Assembly (NCBI RefSeq): GCF_024584705.1
Contig: NZ_CP097384.1
Coordinates: 62,001 to 126,000, forward strand
Reading direction: 5' to 3'
DNA from: Blastopirellula sp. J2-11
Lineage (GTDB): Bacteria; Planctomycetota; Planctomycetia; Pirellulales; Pirellulaceae
DNA: 64,000 nucleotides
In this document: positions 33,038 to 40,722 of the stretch, piece by piece
How the letters are laid out: each line of letters begins with the position of its first letter
How positions within the stretch are numbered: the stretch's first letter is position 1
The notes under the pieces: generated by a model
What the model was told of the DNA's origin: nothing
The model's input: only the letters and a program-made list of their open reading frames with translations
Databases searched by the model: none
Position numbers and translations under genes: made by a program

Positions 33038-34633
33038 TTAAGGGGCGACGGCGCTCAGGTCCAGTAGCAAAGTCCGCAAACTTTTTTCGGGGAAGAGACA
33101 AAACGCGTACTCGCGCGACAAAGCGATCGCGTCATTGCGCGCTTCGCGCTTGCTTTGCGTCAATTGTTGCTGAAGTTGTTCGCGCTGCTCGGCGACGGCG
33201 TCTTGCAGCGCCAGATTGATGCGCTCTAAGGCGCGATGACGCTCGGCCATTTGACTTGGTGGATCGTTGGCCAACCAGCGATGCTTCTCTTGAACAAGCT
33301 TCTCGATATCGGCCGGCAAGGGGTCGCAAGAAAGATGACGGTCAGGATTGAACCGCAAATCGCGCATTAAGCGCGCGATCTGCGCCGACTTCGCTTCATC
33401 GGTTCGTTCGCGAGCGATCGGCAGATGAACGGTCGCCGTCGCGGCGACGATCGGCGGCGGCGTCACGCCAAATTGTCGAGCGATGATCAGATCGGTCACC
33501 TGATCGTATTTCGCACCTCCAATTCCATGGATAAACAGATCGGCCAACACCAAGCGGGCGTACATCGTCGTCAATAATGCGCGCGGCCGCAAAACAACTT
33601 CGGTCTGAAGTTCGAGCAGCGCCGAAATGGCCTCTTCTGTTTGGGCGGGAATCGTAATATCGAGCGCGCCTCGATCGGTCAGACGTATTCCGGACGCCGA
33701 TTGAGAGACGAACAGTCCCCGGCGGCGCGGGTCGGCTTTCGACCAAATCCAGAGCGGCGTTTCGATCAAGTCGCCTGCCTGTGCCAGATGGGGAGCGGGG
33801 TGATTGGCGCTCCGAATTTTATGCAACCGGCGGTACTCGTCGATCGCGCCGTTGTAGACCGCGCGAAAGGAGGGCGCGTCACTCCACAAATGGAGGGCGA
33901 ACCGCGCGAACGACTCGGTGCTGTAGACCTGGCTCAGCGGGACTTCCAGCGTTTGCAGTCCCCAATCGATCTCTAACTGATGGCGGGCCTGGGCGAAACT
34001 GCGGCCGATGTTGTCGGTCGACTCGGCCGCTTGCAGCACGCGCGGCCAAAACGATTCGATCAGCGGGCTGTCGACCAGCGGTCGAATCGCTTCCGCCGCT
34101 TGTTCGCCAAATTGCCGGAACGTCGCGGGGTTGAGAATCGTTCGTTCTTCCCACGCGATCGGCGGTGATGAGTCGTCAAACGAAACGCGGCGGTGGTTCC
34201 AAGTACCGTCGCCGTCTACCTGGGGAACGGCGATCGCCGGACTGGCGACGGTATCATTGTCAACGATCAGGTTGATCGGCGTTGCGCCGGCGGCTCGGCT
34301 GACCGAATCGAGCAGGAAGTTTTTGAACCAGACGCCGGGGTGAAACAGCCCCGGTTGATGGCCGGCCATCACGATCGGCGCAGCTTCGTCGGGCAAGTCG
34401 AAGGACGGTCGATAGGCGAACGTGTAGTTGCTCGCGAGCGCGACAAGCTGGCGACGGGCGATCTGCGAAAGCTGAGCCAGTGAGACGCCGCCGATCTCGA
34501 TCGATGTTGCGTCAAGCGCAGCGGAACGCTGTTGGAGTAGCTGGACAGCTTCGGCGGCGGTTGGCTCGATCAAGGCCGAACCATGGCTTCGCGGAGCGCG
34601 AAGCGGGCGATACTCAAGTTCCGCTGGCGTCAT
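33038..34633 (-). CDS. BshC-like protein (bacillithiol ligase-like)
   Basis: 531 residues. The central motif PIVMAGHQPGLFHPGVWFKN (residues about 87-106) recalls the GQQAG(L)F start of BshC, the cysteine-adding enzyme of bacillithiol synthesis, and the later RPRALLTTMYARLVLADLFI and IGGAKYDQVTDLII parallel its lower domain. Charged coiled-coil segment near residues 455-500 (AEQREQLQQQLTQSKREA). The similarity is distant and seen by eye; it could be an unrelated planctomycete protein. Three DinB-like genes in the window would fit bacillithiol use but do not show it. Confidence 0.55.
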   Translation of the reverse strand: MTPAELEYRPLRAPRSHGSALIEPTAAEAVQLLQQRSAALDATSIEIGGVSLAQLSQIARRQLVALASNYTFAYRPSFDLPDEAAPIVMAGHQPGLFHPGVWFKNFLLDSVSRAAGATPINLIVDNDTVASPAIAVPQVDGDGTWNHRRVSFDDSSPPIAWEERTILNPATFRQFGEQAAEAIRPLVDSPLIESFWPRVLQAAESTDNIGRSFAQARHQLEIDWGLQTLEVPLSQVYSTESFARFALHLWSDAPSFRAVYNGAIDEYRRLHKIRSANHPAPHLAQAGDLIETPLWIWSKADPRRRGLFVSQSASGIRLTDRGALDITIPAQTEEAISALLELQTEVVLRPRALLTTMYARLVLADLFIHGIGGAKYDQVTDLIIARQFGVTPPPIVAATATVHLPIARERTDEAKSAQIARLMRDLRFNPDRHLSCDPLPADIEKLVQEKHRWLANDPPSQMAERHRALERINLALQDAVAEQREQLQQQLTQSKREARNDAIALSREYAFCLFPEKSLRTLLLDLSAVAP

Positions 34634-34666
34634 ACTTCGTGCCCGCTTGGTTAGAGCCGAGGGGCG

Positions 34667-35404
34667 TTAGCCGCCGAGCGAAATGGCCGCGCCATCCACT
34701 TCGACTTCGCCGCGGGCCATCGTTCGGTCCAGCACCAGGTGATAGTAGTTGAGCCGAGTCGTGCCGTCGTCGAGCGCGCCGCCAAACGAACGTTTTTCGT
34801 CCAGGTAAACAAGCGGGACCGGAAGTTCGATCACGTTGAGCCCGGCTCGGGCCGCTTCGACCCACAGTTCCAACGGCATTGCGTACCCAAACTCGGTCAC
34901 CGGCAATTGGCTGACGGTGTCGACGCGGTACGCTTTAAAACCGCAAAAAGCGTCGGTCAATTGAAAGCCAAGTCGTTGATTGATCTCGCCGGTGATCAAT
35001 TGATTGATCCAGCGGCGCTGGGCCGGCGGCTCGCTGTCGCCGGGGTACTGCTTCAGGTAGCGACTTCCCGAGACGATGTCGACATTTTGGCAAGCGGCGA
35101 CAAAGCGGGGAATACGCTGCGGTTCGTGCTGGCCATCGCAGTCGATCGTCACAACGATGTCGTAGTCTTCAGCGGCGGCGTATTCAAACGCGGTCTTGAG
35201 CGCGGCGCCGTAACCCCGATTCTTGGCGTGGGTCACCACCTGGATGTCGTTGCGCTCGGCAAGCAGCTCTGCGGTGCCGTCTGAGGAGCCGTCGTCAACG
35301 ACCAAAATGTCGCGGCTATAGCGCTTCACTTCGTCCAAAACCGAGTGGACGGTTCCACGTTCATTAAACACCGGCAGCGCGGTCAGAGCACGAGGCGACT
35401 TCAT
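34667..35404 (-). CDS. Family 2 glycosyltransferase (dolichol-phosphate-mannosyltransferase-like)
   Basis: The ATG at 35404 is preceded by TGGAACC and starts the domain (MKSPRALTALPVFNERGTVH); the frame is open 24 codons further. 245 residues. The GT-A core shows ALPVFNERG, DILVVDDGSSDGTAELLAE, KNRGYGAALKTAFEYA, and VVTIDCDGQHEPQRIP with the metal-binding DxD (IDCDGQ). The later FCGFKAYRV and FGYAMPLELWVEA are typical of DPM1-like enzymes, which load polyprenyl phosphate. Substrates are inferred. Confidence 0.9.
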   Translation of the reverse strand: MKSPRALTALPVFNERGTVHSVLDEVKRYSRDILVVDDGSSDGTAELLAERNDIQVVTHAKNRGYGAALKTAFEYAAAEDYDIVVTIDCDGQHEPQRIPRFVAACQNVDIVSGSRYLKQYPGDSEPPAQRRWINQLITGEINQRLGFQLTDAFCGFKAYRVDTVSQLPVTEFGYAMPLELWVEAARAGLNVIELPVPLVYLDEKRSFGGALDDGTTRLNYYHLVLDRTMARGEVEVDGAAISLGG

Positions 35405-35652
35405 TGTTGGTTCCATCAAGCAGCAGGGACCGAGAATCAAACAACCCATGCTACGCTGTCGCCTAGCGGGAAGCAACGCTTCAGCCGGCGGCGGCTATCC
35501 GTAACATCTTACCTATCCGTGAGATACTGCACGGCGGCGATCACTGTACCCTTCGATGCCGCGGCTTTCCGGTGGTTGCAATTGCGGGGGCAAGAATGTG
35601 GAAAACCCCGAAGAAGTTGGGGTAATTTGTATCCAGGATTTTCGCAAAGATA

Positions 35653-35998
35653 TTAGGGAGGCGTTGAATCAGGGAACTGGACTTCTGAGGGACTTATGAA
35701 GTCCTGGCCTGGACCACGAACGTGCAGGATGTGCACGACATTTCCACGAATAATGAAAAGTGCACGGTACGCTTTACCCAATCTCGTTCTAAACAGGATT
35801 TCGCGTATTGTTTCGGTGTAGAGAGTTGATTCCGCTGCGATACTGCAAGAAGCGGCACGATATTCAAGACAAATTAGCGTCTTTTCCAACGCTATCGCCC
35901 AGTTTTGGGCGCCAGCCCTTGAGCGTTGAGAGATATTAGTCGAACAGCGATTGAATGTCTTTTTCGCCACTGGGCTGAACAATGACTTGTAGCTTCAT
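35653..35998 (-). pseudogene. ParE/RelE-type toxin gene with a one-base frameshift
   Basis: The ATG at 35998 overlaps the antitoxin stop as ATGA. Its frame gives MKLQVIVQPSGEKDIQSLFD and stops at a TAA (35938-35936) after 20 residues. One base earlier in the other frame the family pattern continues: NISQRSRAGAQNWAIALEKT, then the Cys/Ala-rich part and IREILFRTRLGKAYRALFII, RGNVVHILHVRGPGQDF, ending at 35653. A single extra T at about 35939-35941 explains the break (Asp-Asn-Ile-Ser across it). The remaining gene would give a full ParE, including the LFR..YRALF core. Either a real pseudogene or a sequencing error. Confidence 0.8.
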
Positions 35999-36237
35999 TC
36001 CGGAGTTTCCGGAATGCTATTTATCTGTCGAAACTCATCAAAGAATTCAGAAACAGGGCGCCCCAGCCCGGCGTCCATTTCGTTCAAGCCTTGCCGGATC
36101 GCCGCATGGATTTCATTCTGGCGTTGGGAGTCATACCAGCGCAATAGCAGTTCATCGAGGGATGTCGCGTCTGGCTGAGTATGAAGGTTCTGAAACGCGA
36201 AGGCGTAGAAACTTTCGAGCTGTTCAAGCGTGGTCAT
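35995..36237 (-). CDS. ParD-type antitoxin
   Basis: 80 residues from the ATG at 36237 (GGAG upstream). The N terminus is MTTLEQLESFYAFAFQNLHT, and the C-terminal half has RQNEIHAAIRQGLNEMDAGL, GRPVSEFFDEFRQ, the toxin-binding pattern of ParD/CopG-type antitoxins (AIRQGLxxxxAGxGRP). It ends with TGA inside the ATGA overlap with the toxin start, so the two genes are translationally coupled. The antitoxin appears intact even though the toxin frame is broken. Autoregulation by the antitoxin is expected by family analogy. Confidence 0.8.
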   Translation of the reverse strand: MTTLEQLESFYAFAFQNLHTQPDATSLDELLLRWYDSQRQNEIHAAIRQGLNEMDAGLGRPVSEFFDEFRQINSIPETPE

Positions 36238-36299
36238 GATCGAAAACTCCGTATTAGACCTTCTCAATTCTAACACACCGACGCCAGGGTACGAAAAGG

Positions 36300-37112
36300 T
36301 CACTTCAGCCAAGTGATCGGGTCACTTTCCTGCTCGCTGGCCCAGCATTTTAATCCCGCATATTCGTCCGTCAGTTGGTCGGCTAAGGTCTCGACGGCGA
36401 ACCGCTCGCTGGCGTAGTGCCCGACCAGGACGAGCGCGACGCCTTGGGCCTTCGCTTCGAGCGACGTGTGAAAGTTGGTCTCGCCCAATAAAAGGCAATC
36501 GCAACCGAGGGTGATCGCCGTACCCAGAAATTCGCCCGCTGCGCCGCAAGCGACCGCTGGTTGCGTCACTTTTTGATTGACGCCGCCGACTACTTGTACG
36601 TACTCGATCTGCAGAAATTTGCGCACGACGGCGGCGAATTGGGAGAGCGTCTGCGGAGCCGCCAGCTTGCCGTAGCGCCCGCTTCCCAAAGGCGCCAAAG
36701 GGGGATGATCGAACGGCTTGAGCGGCGCGATGTTGGTCAAGCCAAGACCTGCGGCAAGCTGCTGATTGATGCCGGCGGCGGCCGAATCGAATCCGGTGTG
36801 CGGGCTGTAGATCGCGACGCCGGCTGCGATCAGTTGCAGCAACATTCGCCCGACGGTATCGTCGGCCGTGATCCGTTTCAACGCGCGAAACGGCAGCGGA
36901 TGATGAGCGACGATCATGTTCGCGCCGCCAGCGATCGCTTCTTCGACCACCTCCGGCGTGATCGTTAGACAGGTCATCAGCTTGCTGACCGGGGCCGTAC
37001 GATCCCCTACTAACAAGCCGACATTGTCCCAGGATTCGGCCAGCGTCGTTGGAGCGAACTGATCGAGGTAGCGGCAAAGTTGGTCGACGGTCGTCGCGAT
37101 AGATTGGTTCAT
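36300..37112 (-). CDS. Nif3-like dinuclear metal centre protein
   Basis: 270 residues from the ATG at 37112; the frame is open 38 codons upstream. Family blocks: CRYLDQFAPTTLAESWDNVG, LTITPEVVEEAIAGGANMIV, AHHPLPFRALKRITADD (metal His pair), IYSPHTGFDSAAAGINQQLA, CGAAGEFLGTAITLGCDCLL, LGETNFHTSLEAKAQGV and LVGHYASERFAVETLADQL. The HHP, SPHT, and GHYASER residues are the two-metal ligands. The protein is single-domain, without the PII-like insertion of YqfO. Its reaction is unknown; GTP cyclohydrolase I type 2 claims are not certain. Confidence 0.93.
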   Translation of the reverse strand: MNQSIATTVDQLCRYLDQFAPTTLAESWDNVGLLVGDRTAPVSKLMTCLTITPEVVEEAIAGGANMIVAHHPLPFRALKRITADDTVGRMLLQLIAAGVAIYSPHTGFDSAAAGINQQLAAGLGLTNIAPLKPFDHPPLAPLGSGRYGKLAAPQTLSQFAAVVRKFLQIEYVQVVGGVNQKVTQPAVACGAAGEFLGTAITLGCDCLLLGETNFHTSLEAKAQGVALVLVGHYASERFAVETLADQLTDEYAGLKCWASEQESDPITWLK

Positions 37113-37176
37113 GCGGCTATCAAGCGGACAGAGCGAAAGAATCGTTTCGACGTATCGTAACACGAAACGGATCGCG

Positions 37177-38190
37177 CTACTTCCCGAGCGGCGATACCCA
37201 CAGAAACGCGTGGCCTGCTTCGTCAACTTTGATTTCTAAGTTGAGTTTGGCTTGAAACAAAATCGTATCGAGCAGCTTTTTATAGAACGTGCGACGGGCC
37301 GGGTATTTCACTTTGGCGGTCGCGATGTCGATTCGTTTAGCGGCTGCGCCGTTGTGATCCCACAGCAGCGGCAATTTGACGCGCGCGGCGATGGCGTCGG
37401 CCGCTTGTTGGACCGGGATGTCGGCGATCTCGACTTCGAGATATTGAAACATGCCGGGGGCGACCTGGCCTGGGTTTCCATCGGGAGTCCAACCAACGGG
37501 CCAAGGTTTTTTGGCGGCGGCCGAGTCGACCAGATGCAGCTCGACATCGCCGCCGGTTTCTCGACGTGGAACCATCGCCAAGCCGAGCGGGCGAAGCAGC
37601 GCGGCGACTGCCGTGCCGCAGCTCACATTTTCCAGCTCATCGAGGACCTTGCCTTGTTTCATGCGCGCGATAACGTCAGGAGTGGCGCGAAACTCGACAT
37701 CCAGCCGCTGGTTGATCTTTTGCAGCGTATCAAACGGGGTCGTCTCTTTGGTCTTGGCTCCGACAGTTGGGGAGAGTTGTTCGTAGAGGGCGACGAATTC
37801 TTTGGAGGTGAGCCCGAACACGCTCTCTTGTCGTTCGAGTTCTTTCTTACCGCCTGCCCGAACTTTCTCAAGCCAACTGCGCATGCCGGCGATATCGTTC
37901 ATTTTAAAGCGACCGCCTGGCGTGATCAAAACTTCGCCGGGGGTAAGCAGCGCCGTGATGTGGTAGTTGCCAGACCCTTTGTCGACGAGATCGGTCGCAT
38001 CGCTGCCGTGACCCGAACGGAGCCGGACATCGTCGAAACCGACTGACTGCAGCGCCTTCACCCATTTGTGGGTCGAAGTGACGGCGACCCCTTTTTCGGT
38101 GGCGACTTCCAGCGTCACGCGGCCGGCGCTGGCCAGCGACGAAGCGCCGATCAATACAAAGAGCGTCAGTAAAATGCGAATCATCGGCAT
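37177..38190 (-). CDS. Secreted protein of unknown function
   Basis: Starts at an ATG at 38190 or 38184 (signal peptide MIRILLTLFVLIGASSLASA). About 337 residues. After the signal it begins GRVTLEVATEKGVAVTSTHK and includes a helical middle (MNDIAGMRSWLEKVRAGGKK), FGLTSKEFVALYEQLSPTVG, and a C-terminal domain (YLEVEIADIPVQQAADAIAA) with TFYKKLLDTILFQAKLNLEI near the end, which looks like a secretin-type short domain that could bind peptides. I do not recognise a family. It lies 64 bases upstream of the nif3-like gene, same strand. Confidence 0.75.
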   Translation of the reverse strand: MPMIRILLTLFVLIGASSLASAGRVTLEVATEKGVAVTSTHKWVKALQSVGFDDVRLRSGHGSDATDLVDKGSGNYHITALLTPGEVLITPGGRFKMNDIAGMRSWLEKVRAGGKKELERQESVFGLTSKEFVALYEQLSPTVGAKTKETTPFDTLQKINQRLDVEFRATPDVIARMKQGKVLDELENVSCGTAVAALLRPLGLAMVPRRETGGDVELHLVDSAAAKKPWPVGWTPDGNPGQVAPGMFQYLEVEIADIPVQQAADAIAARVKLPLLWDHNGAAAKRIDIATAKVKYPARRTFYKKLLDTILFQAKLNLEIKVDEAGHAFLWVSPLGK

Positions 38191-38266
38191 ATCCAGCAGA
38201 AAGTGCGAAGCCATCTGCCGAATTGTAGCACGCTGGATCGCCGGTTCCGACGATTTTGTGCGGCTG

Positions 38267-39127
38267 TTAGTACTCGTTGAACGAATCTCGTTCGGTCCAA
38301 ATCGCCACTGCGACCGCGACGATGCAGGCGATGATCGGCAGCAGCGTTCGCAACAGTACGCCGCTAAAACCTGGGCGTTCGGCCAGCGGTTTCCACAGAC
38401 CGATCCAAAGAAGAGCGGGCGCCAAAGTCGGCAGCAGATAGCAGATCAGAGGTATCTCGCTGAACGATTGCACGCGAGCATCGAGCAAGTAGCCGCCTGA
38501 GAGCAGCGTGACCGGCAGCGCGGCGCCGAGCAGCGCCGGTTTTTCTTTGGAGAGCAACGAAACGAGGGTGACGCCCACCATGGCGGCGAAACCCATTCCC
38601 AGAATCTGCATCAGTTTGGCGTTGCCTGACAACAATATTACGACCATGCCGGCCGCCAGCGAGATTGTGACGATCGCCGGCAACCACGGGCCATTCATCC
38701 GGCGCGACAACCCGTCGAGCGGAACGGCGATCGCAAGCATCCAAAGGGGCCAGACGATCAAATGAACGGTCCGCGACGGCTCGAGATCGGCGTAGGTAGG
38801 CACGATGAACCAAGCGGCGATCCAAACCGCAGCGAAATAGAGCAAGACGCGTTCGACGAGCGTGATTCCGTTGGCCGCCGCGACAGGTCCGATCAGCGCC
38901 GTTAGAAACAGCGCATACGGAGTCCAGTGCCAGTGGGAGGTCGGGCTCCAGGGGCCAAGCTGCAGGAGCGCATAGCTAATTGTGAAGCCAGCGGCGATCG
39001 CGAGAGCGGCGGGCCAGCGCTCGCGAGCTTCTGCGGAGAGAAAACGTTGGGCGATCCAAAAGATCGCGGCTGCGACCAGCGCCGGAGCCGCGAATCCATA
39101 GAGAGCTTCGTTGGGAGTAATCGGCAC
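38267..39127 (-). CDS. Integral membrane protein of unknown function
   Basis: 286 residues with about eight hydrophobic segments, starting MPITPNEALYGFAAPALVAA at a GTG (39127). Segments include LIVWPLWMLAIAVPLDGLSR, PAIVTISLAAGMVVILLSGN and the C-terminal FSGVLLRTLLPIIACIVAVA. No known domain; it is not obviously a transporter of a named family. It lies 18 bases downstream of the YceI lipoprotein gene, same strand, and may be in one operon with it. Confidence 0.75.
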   Translation of the reverse strand: MPITPNEALYGFAAPALVAAAIFWIAQRFLSAEARERWPAALAIAAGFTISYALLQLGPWSPTSHWHWTPYALFLTALIGPVAAANGITLVERVLLYFAAVWIAAWFIVPTYADLEPSRTVHLIVWPLWMLAIAVPLDGLSRRMNGPWLPAIVTISLAAGMVVILLSGNAKLMQILGMGFAAMVGVTLVSLLSKEKPALLGAALPVTLLSGGYLLDARVQSFSEIPLICYLLPTLAPALLWIGLWKPLAERPGFSGVLLRTLLPIIACIVAVAVAIWTERDSFNEY

Positions 39128-39144
39128 GAGTTATTCGCTCTGAA

Positions 39145-40041
39145 TTACTTCGCGGTGACTTCGATCGTCATCGCGACTTCTTTTTCGACCTTGCCGTCAC
39201 CGTAGGTCATGCCGAATTCGGTGCGATCGATCTTGAAATCGGCCGTCAGCTTGCCGGCTTCGACGGTCGCCGGAAACGTGATCGACTTGGTTTCGCCCAA
39301 CAGGGTCAGATCGCCGGTGATGGCGAACTTGCCTGGCTCGGTCGATTCAATTCCGGTCGTCTTGAAAGTGGCGACGGGGAACTCACGAACATTGAAAAAG
39401 TCAGGACTCTTCAAGTGACCAGTCAGCTTTTCAATTTCGGTGCTGAGCGATTCGGTTTTAATTTCAACGTTGATCTCGCGGGGCATTCCTTCCGCGAAGG
39501 TCGCCGTGCCGGACAGTTCGCCAAATTTGCCGGTCCGCGGATCGGGCTTGTCGCCGCTATGCGTGCCGACAAATTGAACCAGCGTGTTCTTGGCGTTCAA
39601 CTTCACATCCCCATCGAGCGCGGCGCCAGCTGTTGCTTCGCTTGCAGCAGGCGTCTTTGCCGGGGCTTCGGCAGCAGGCGCTTCGGCCGGCATTTCCGCT
39701 TTCGGAGCATCTGCTTTGGGAGCTGCTTCCGTCGCAGGCGCTTCCGCCGGAGTTTCCACCTTTGGAGCCGCTTCGGCAGCAGGTTTTTCAGCGGGCATCT
39801 CGGCTTTCGGGGCTTCGATCTTAGGAGCTTCTTCCGCGGCCGGAACTTCCGCCGGCATTTCTGGCTTGGCGGTTTTCACCATCGGTGTTTCTTCGGCGAC
39901 GGGGGTTTCGGTCGGCATTTCGACAACGAGTGTCTCGACGACTTCGGTTTCTTCGGCCGGCGTTTCGGCGACCGGGGCAGGAGCTTCGCAGCCGATCAGA
40001 CCGGCGGCGGAGAGCATGAGAATCCAGTGCAAGCGTGGCAT
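39145..40041 (-). CDS. YceI-family lipoprotein with long Ala/Pro/Glu linker
   Basis: 298 residues; AGGAAAC precedes the ATG at 40041. The lipobox is LSAAGLIGC (Cys18). Residues 20-140 are a low-complexity linker of PAE, EMPAE, APKAE and EAPA units. The C-terminal YceI domain begins DGDVKLNAKNTLVQFVGTHS and contains SDFFNVREFPVATFKTTGIE-like SPDFFNVREFPVATFKTTGI and LLGETKSITFPATVEAGK; it is a lipocalin-like fold that binds isoprenoid lipids. The linker probably holds the domain away from the membrane. The same kind of linker appears in the lipoprotein at 42524. Confidence 0.9.
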   Translation of the reverse strand: MPRLHWILMLSAAGLIGCEAPAPVAETPAEETEVVETLVVEMPTETPVAEETPMVKTAKPEMPAEVPAAEEAPKIEAPKAEMPAEKPAAEAAPKVETPAEAPATEAAPKADAPKAEMPAEAPAAEAPAKTPAASEATAGAALDGDVKLNAKNTLVQFVGTHSGDKPDPRTGKFGELSGTATFAEGMPREINVEIKTESLSTEIEKLTGHLKSPDFFNVREFPVATFKTTGIESTEPGKFAITGDLTLLGETKSITFPATVEAGKLTADFKIDRTEFGMTYGDGKVEKEVAMTIEVTAK

Positions 40042-40231
40042 CGTTTTGTTTCCTATGGCAAAAAGTACGATATGGGGGGCGAGTCTGACGAACGCTCGTC
40101 GGCCGCGATTTAGGTAGAAGAGGGAACGGCCGACCCAACGCGACGACCGCGCAGTGCGCCTCGATGGGCCGACCGAGCGTTCATCTTAAGCCAGTTTTTC
40201 GACGGATGCCACGCAACTCTGGCGTAATTGG

Positions 40232-40603
40232 CTAACCCAAATAAGGTTTTAAGAGGGCGATCGTTTCATTTTTACCGATCGACAGCTTGCCGAAACCATG
40301 GACGGCGCCAGCCGAAATCGCAATTTGCTGATGCTCTTCGTAGTTGGTGATCAGCATCGTGGGGGTTTCTCGCAAGGATGCATCGGCTTTGATTTGCTTG
40401 ATAACCTCAAGCCCGTCGGTGTAATCGCGATCGAGTTTACGATTGACCAGCACCAGATCAATTGCTTCGCGGTGAAGGATTTCGAGCGCGTCTTCGGGGC
40501 CATCGGCCTGCAACACTTTGGCGCCAAACTGCGTTTCTACAAACGATTTGATCGCATAGAAATCAGGACCGCAATTACCTACATCGAGAACTTTTTTGGG
40601 CAT
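40232..40603 (-). CDS. Receiver-like protein without phosphoacceptor Asp (pseudo-receiver)
   Basis: 123 residues from the ATG at 40603, reading MPKKVLDVGNCGPDFYAIKS. It has the receiver fold order: FGAKVLQADGPEDALEILHR, AIDLVLVNRKLDRDYTDGLE, TPTMLITNYEEHQQIAISAG and the Lys in GFGKLSIG. The site after strand 3, normally LLDxxMP, reads VNRKLD with Asn in place of the phosphorylated Asp, and the acidic pair after strand 1 is reduced (DVGNCG). It therefore is probably not phosphorylated in the normal way. No kinase or output gene nearby. Confidence 0.82.
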   Translation of the reverse strand: MPKKVLDVGNCGPDFYAIKSFVETQFGAKVLQADGPEDALEILHREAIDLVLVNRKLDRDYTDGLEVIKQIKADASLRETPTMLITNYEEHQQIAISAGAVHGFGKLSIGKNETIALLKPYLG

Positions 40604-40644
40604 GGATCGACGCCGTAGTTGGCGATAGCAAAGGAACAAGGAAA

Positions 40645-40678
40645 CAAAAAAAGCGAGAAGGTACGGGTCCTTCTCGCT
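40645..40678 (-). terminator. Intrinsic terminator
   Basis: On the minus strand AGCGAGAAGG pairs with CCTTCTCGCT (40669-40678 and 40652-40661 on plus), followed by a run of seven T. It closes the two-gene PQQ propeller operon (40723-45130) before the receiver-like gene begins at 40603. Confidence 0.92.
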
Positions 40679-40722
40679 CTCTTGGATGGCGCCAGGCGGT
40701 AATTGGTAACCGCTACGGCGAT

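Noticed and set aside
35345-35656. Plus-strand frame of 103 codons antisense to the glycosyltransferase start
   Set aside because: No ribosome binding site or domain; composition not protein-like.
39584-40117. Gly/Ala/Ser-rich antisense frame across the YceI linker
   Set aside because: It is the shadow of the repetitive Ala/Pro/Glu linker on the other strand; the sense gene has a ribosome binding site and a known domain.
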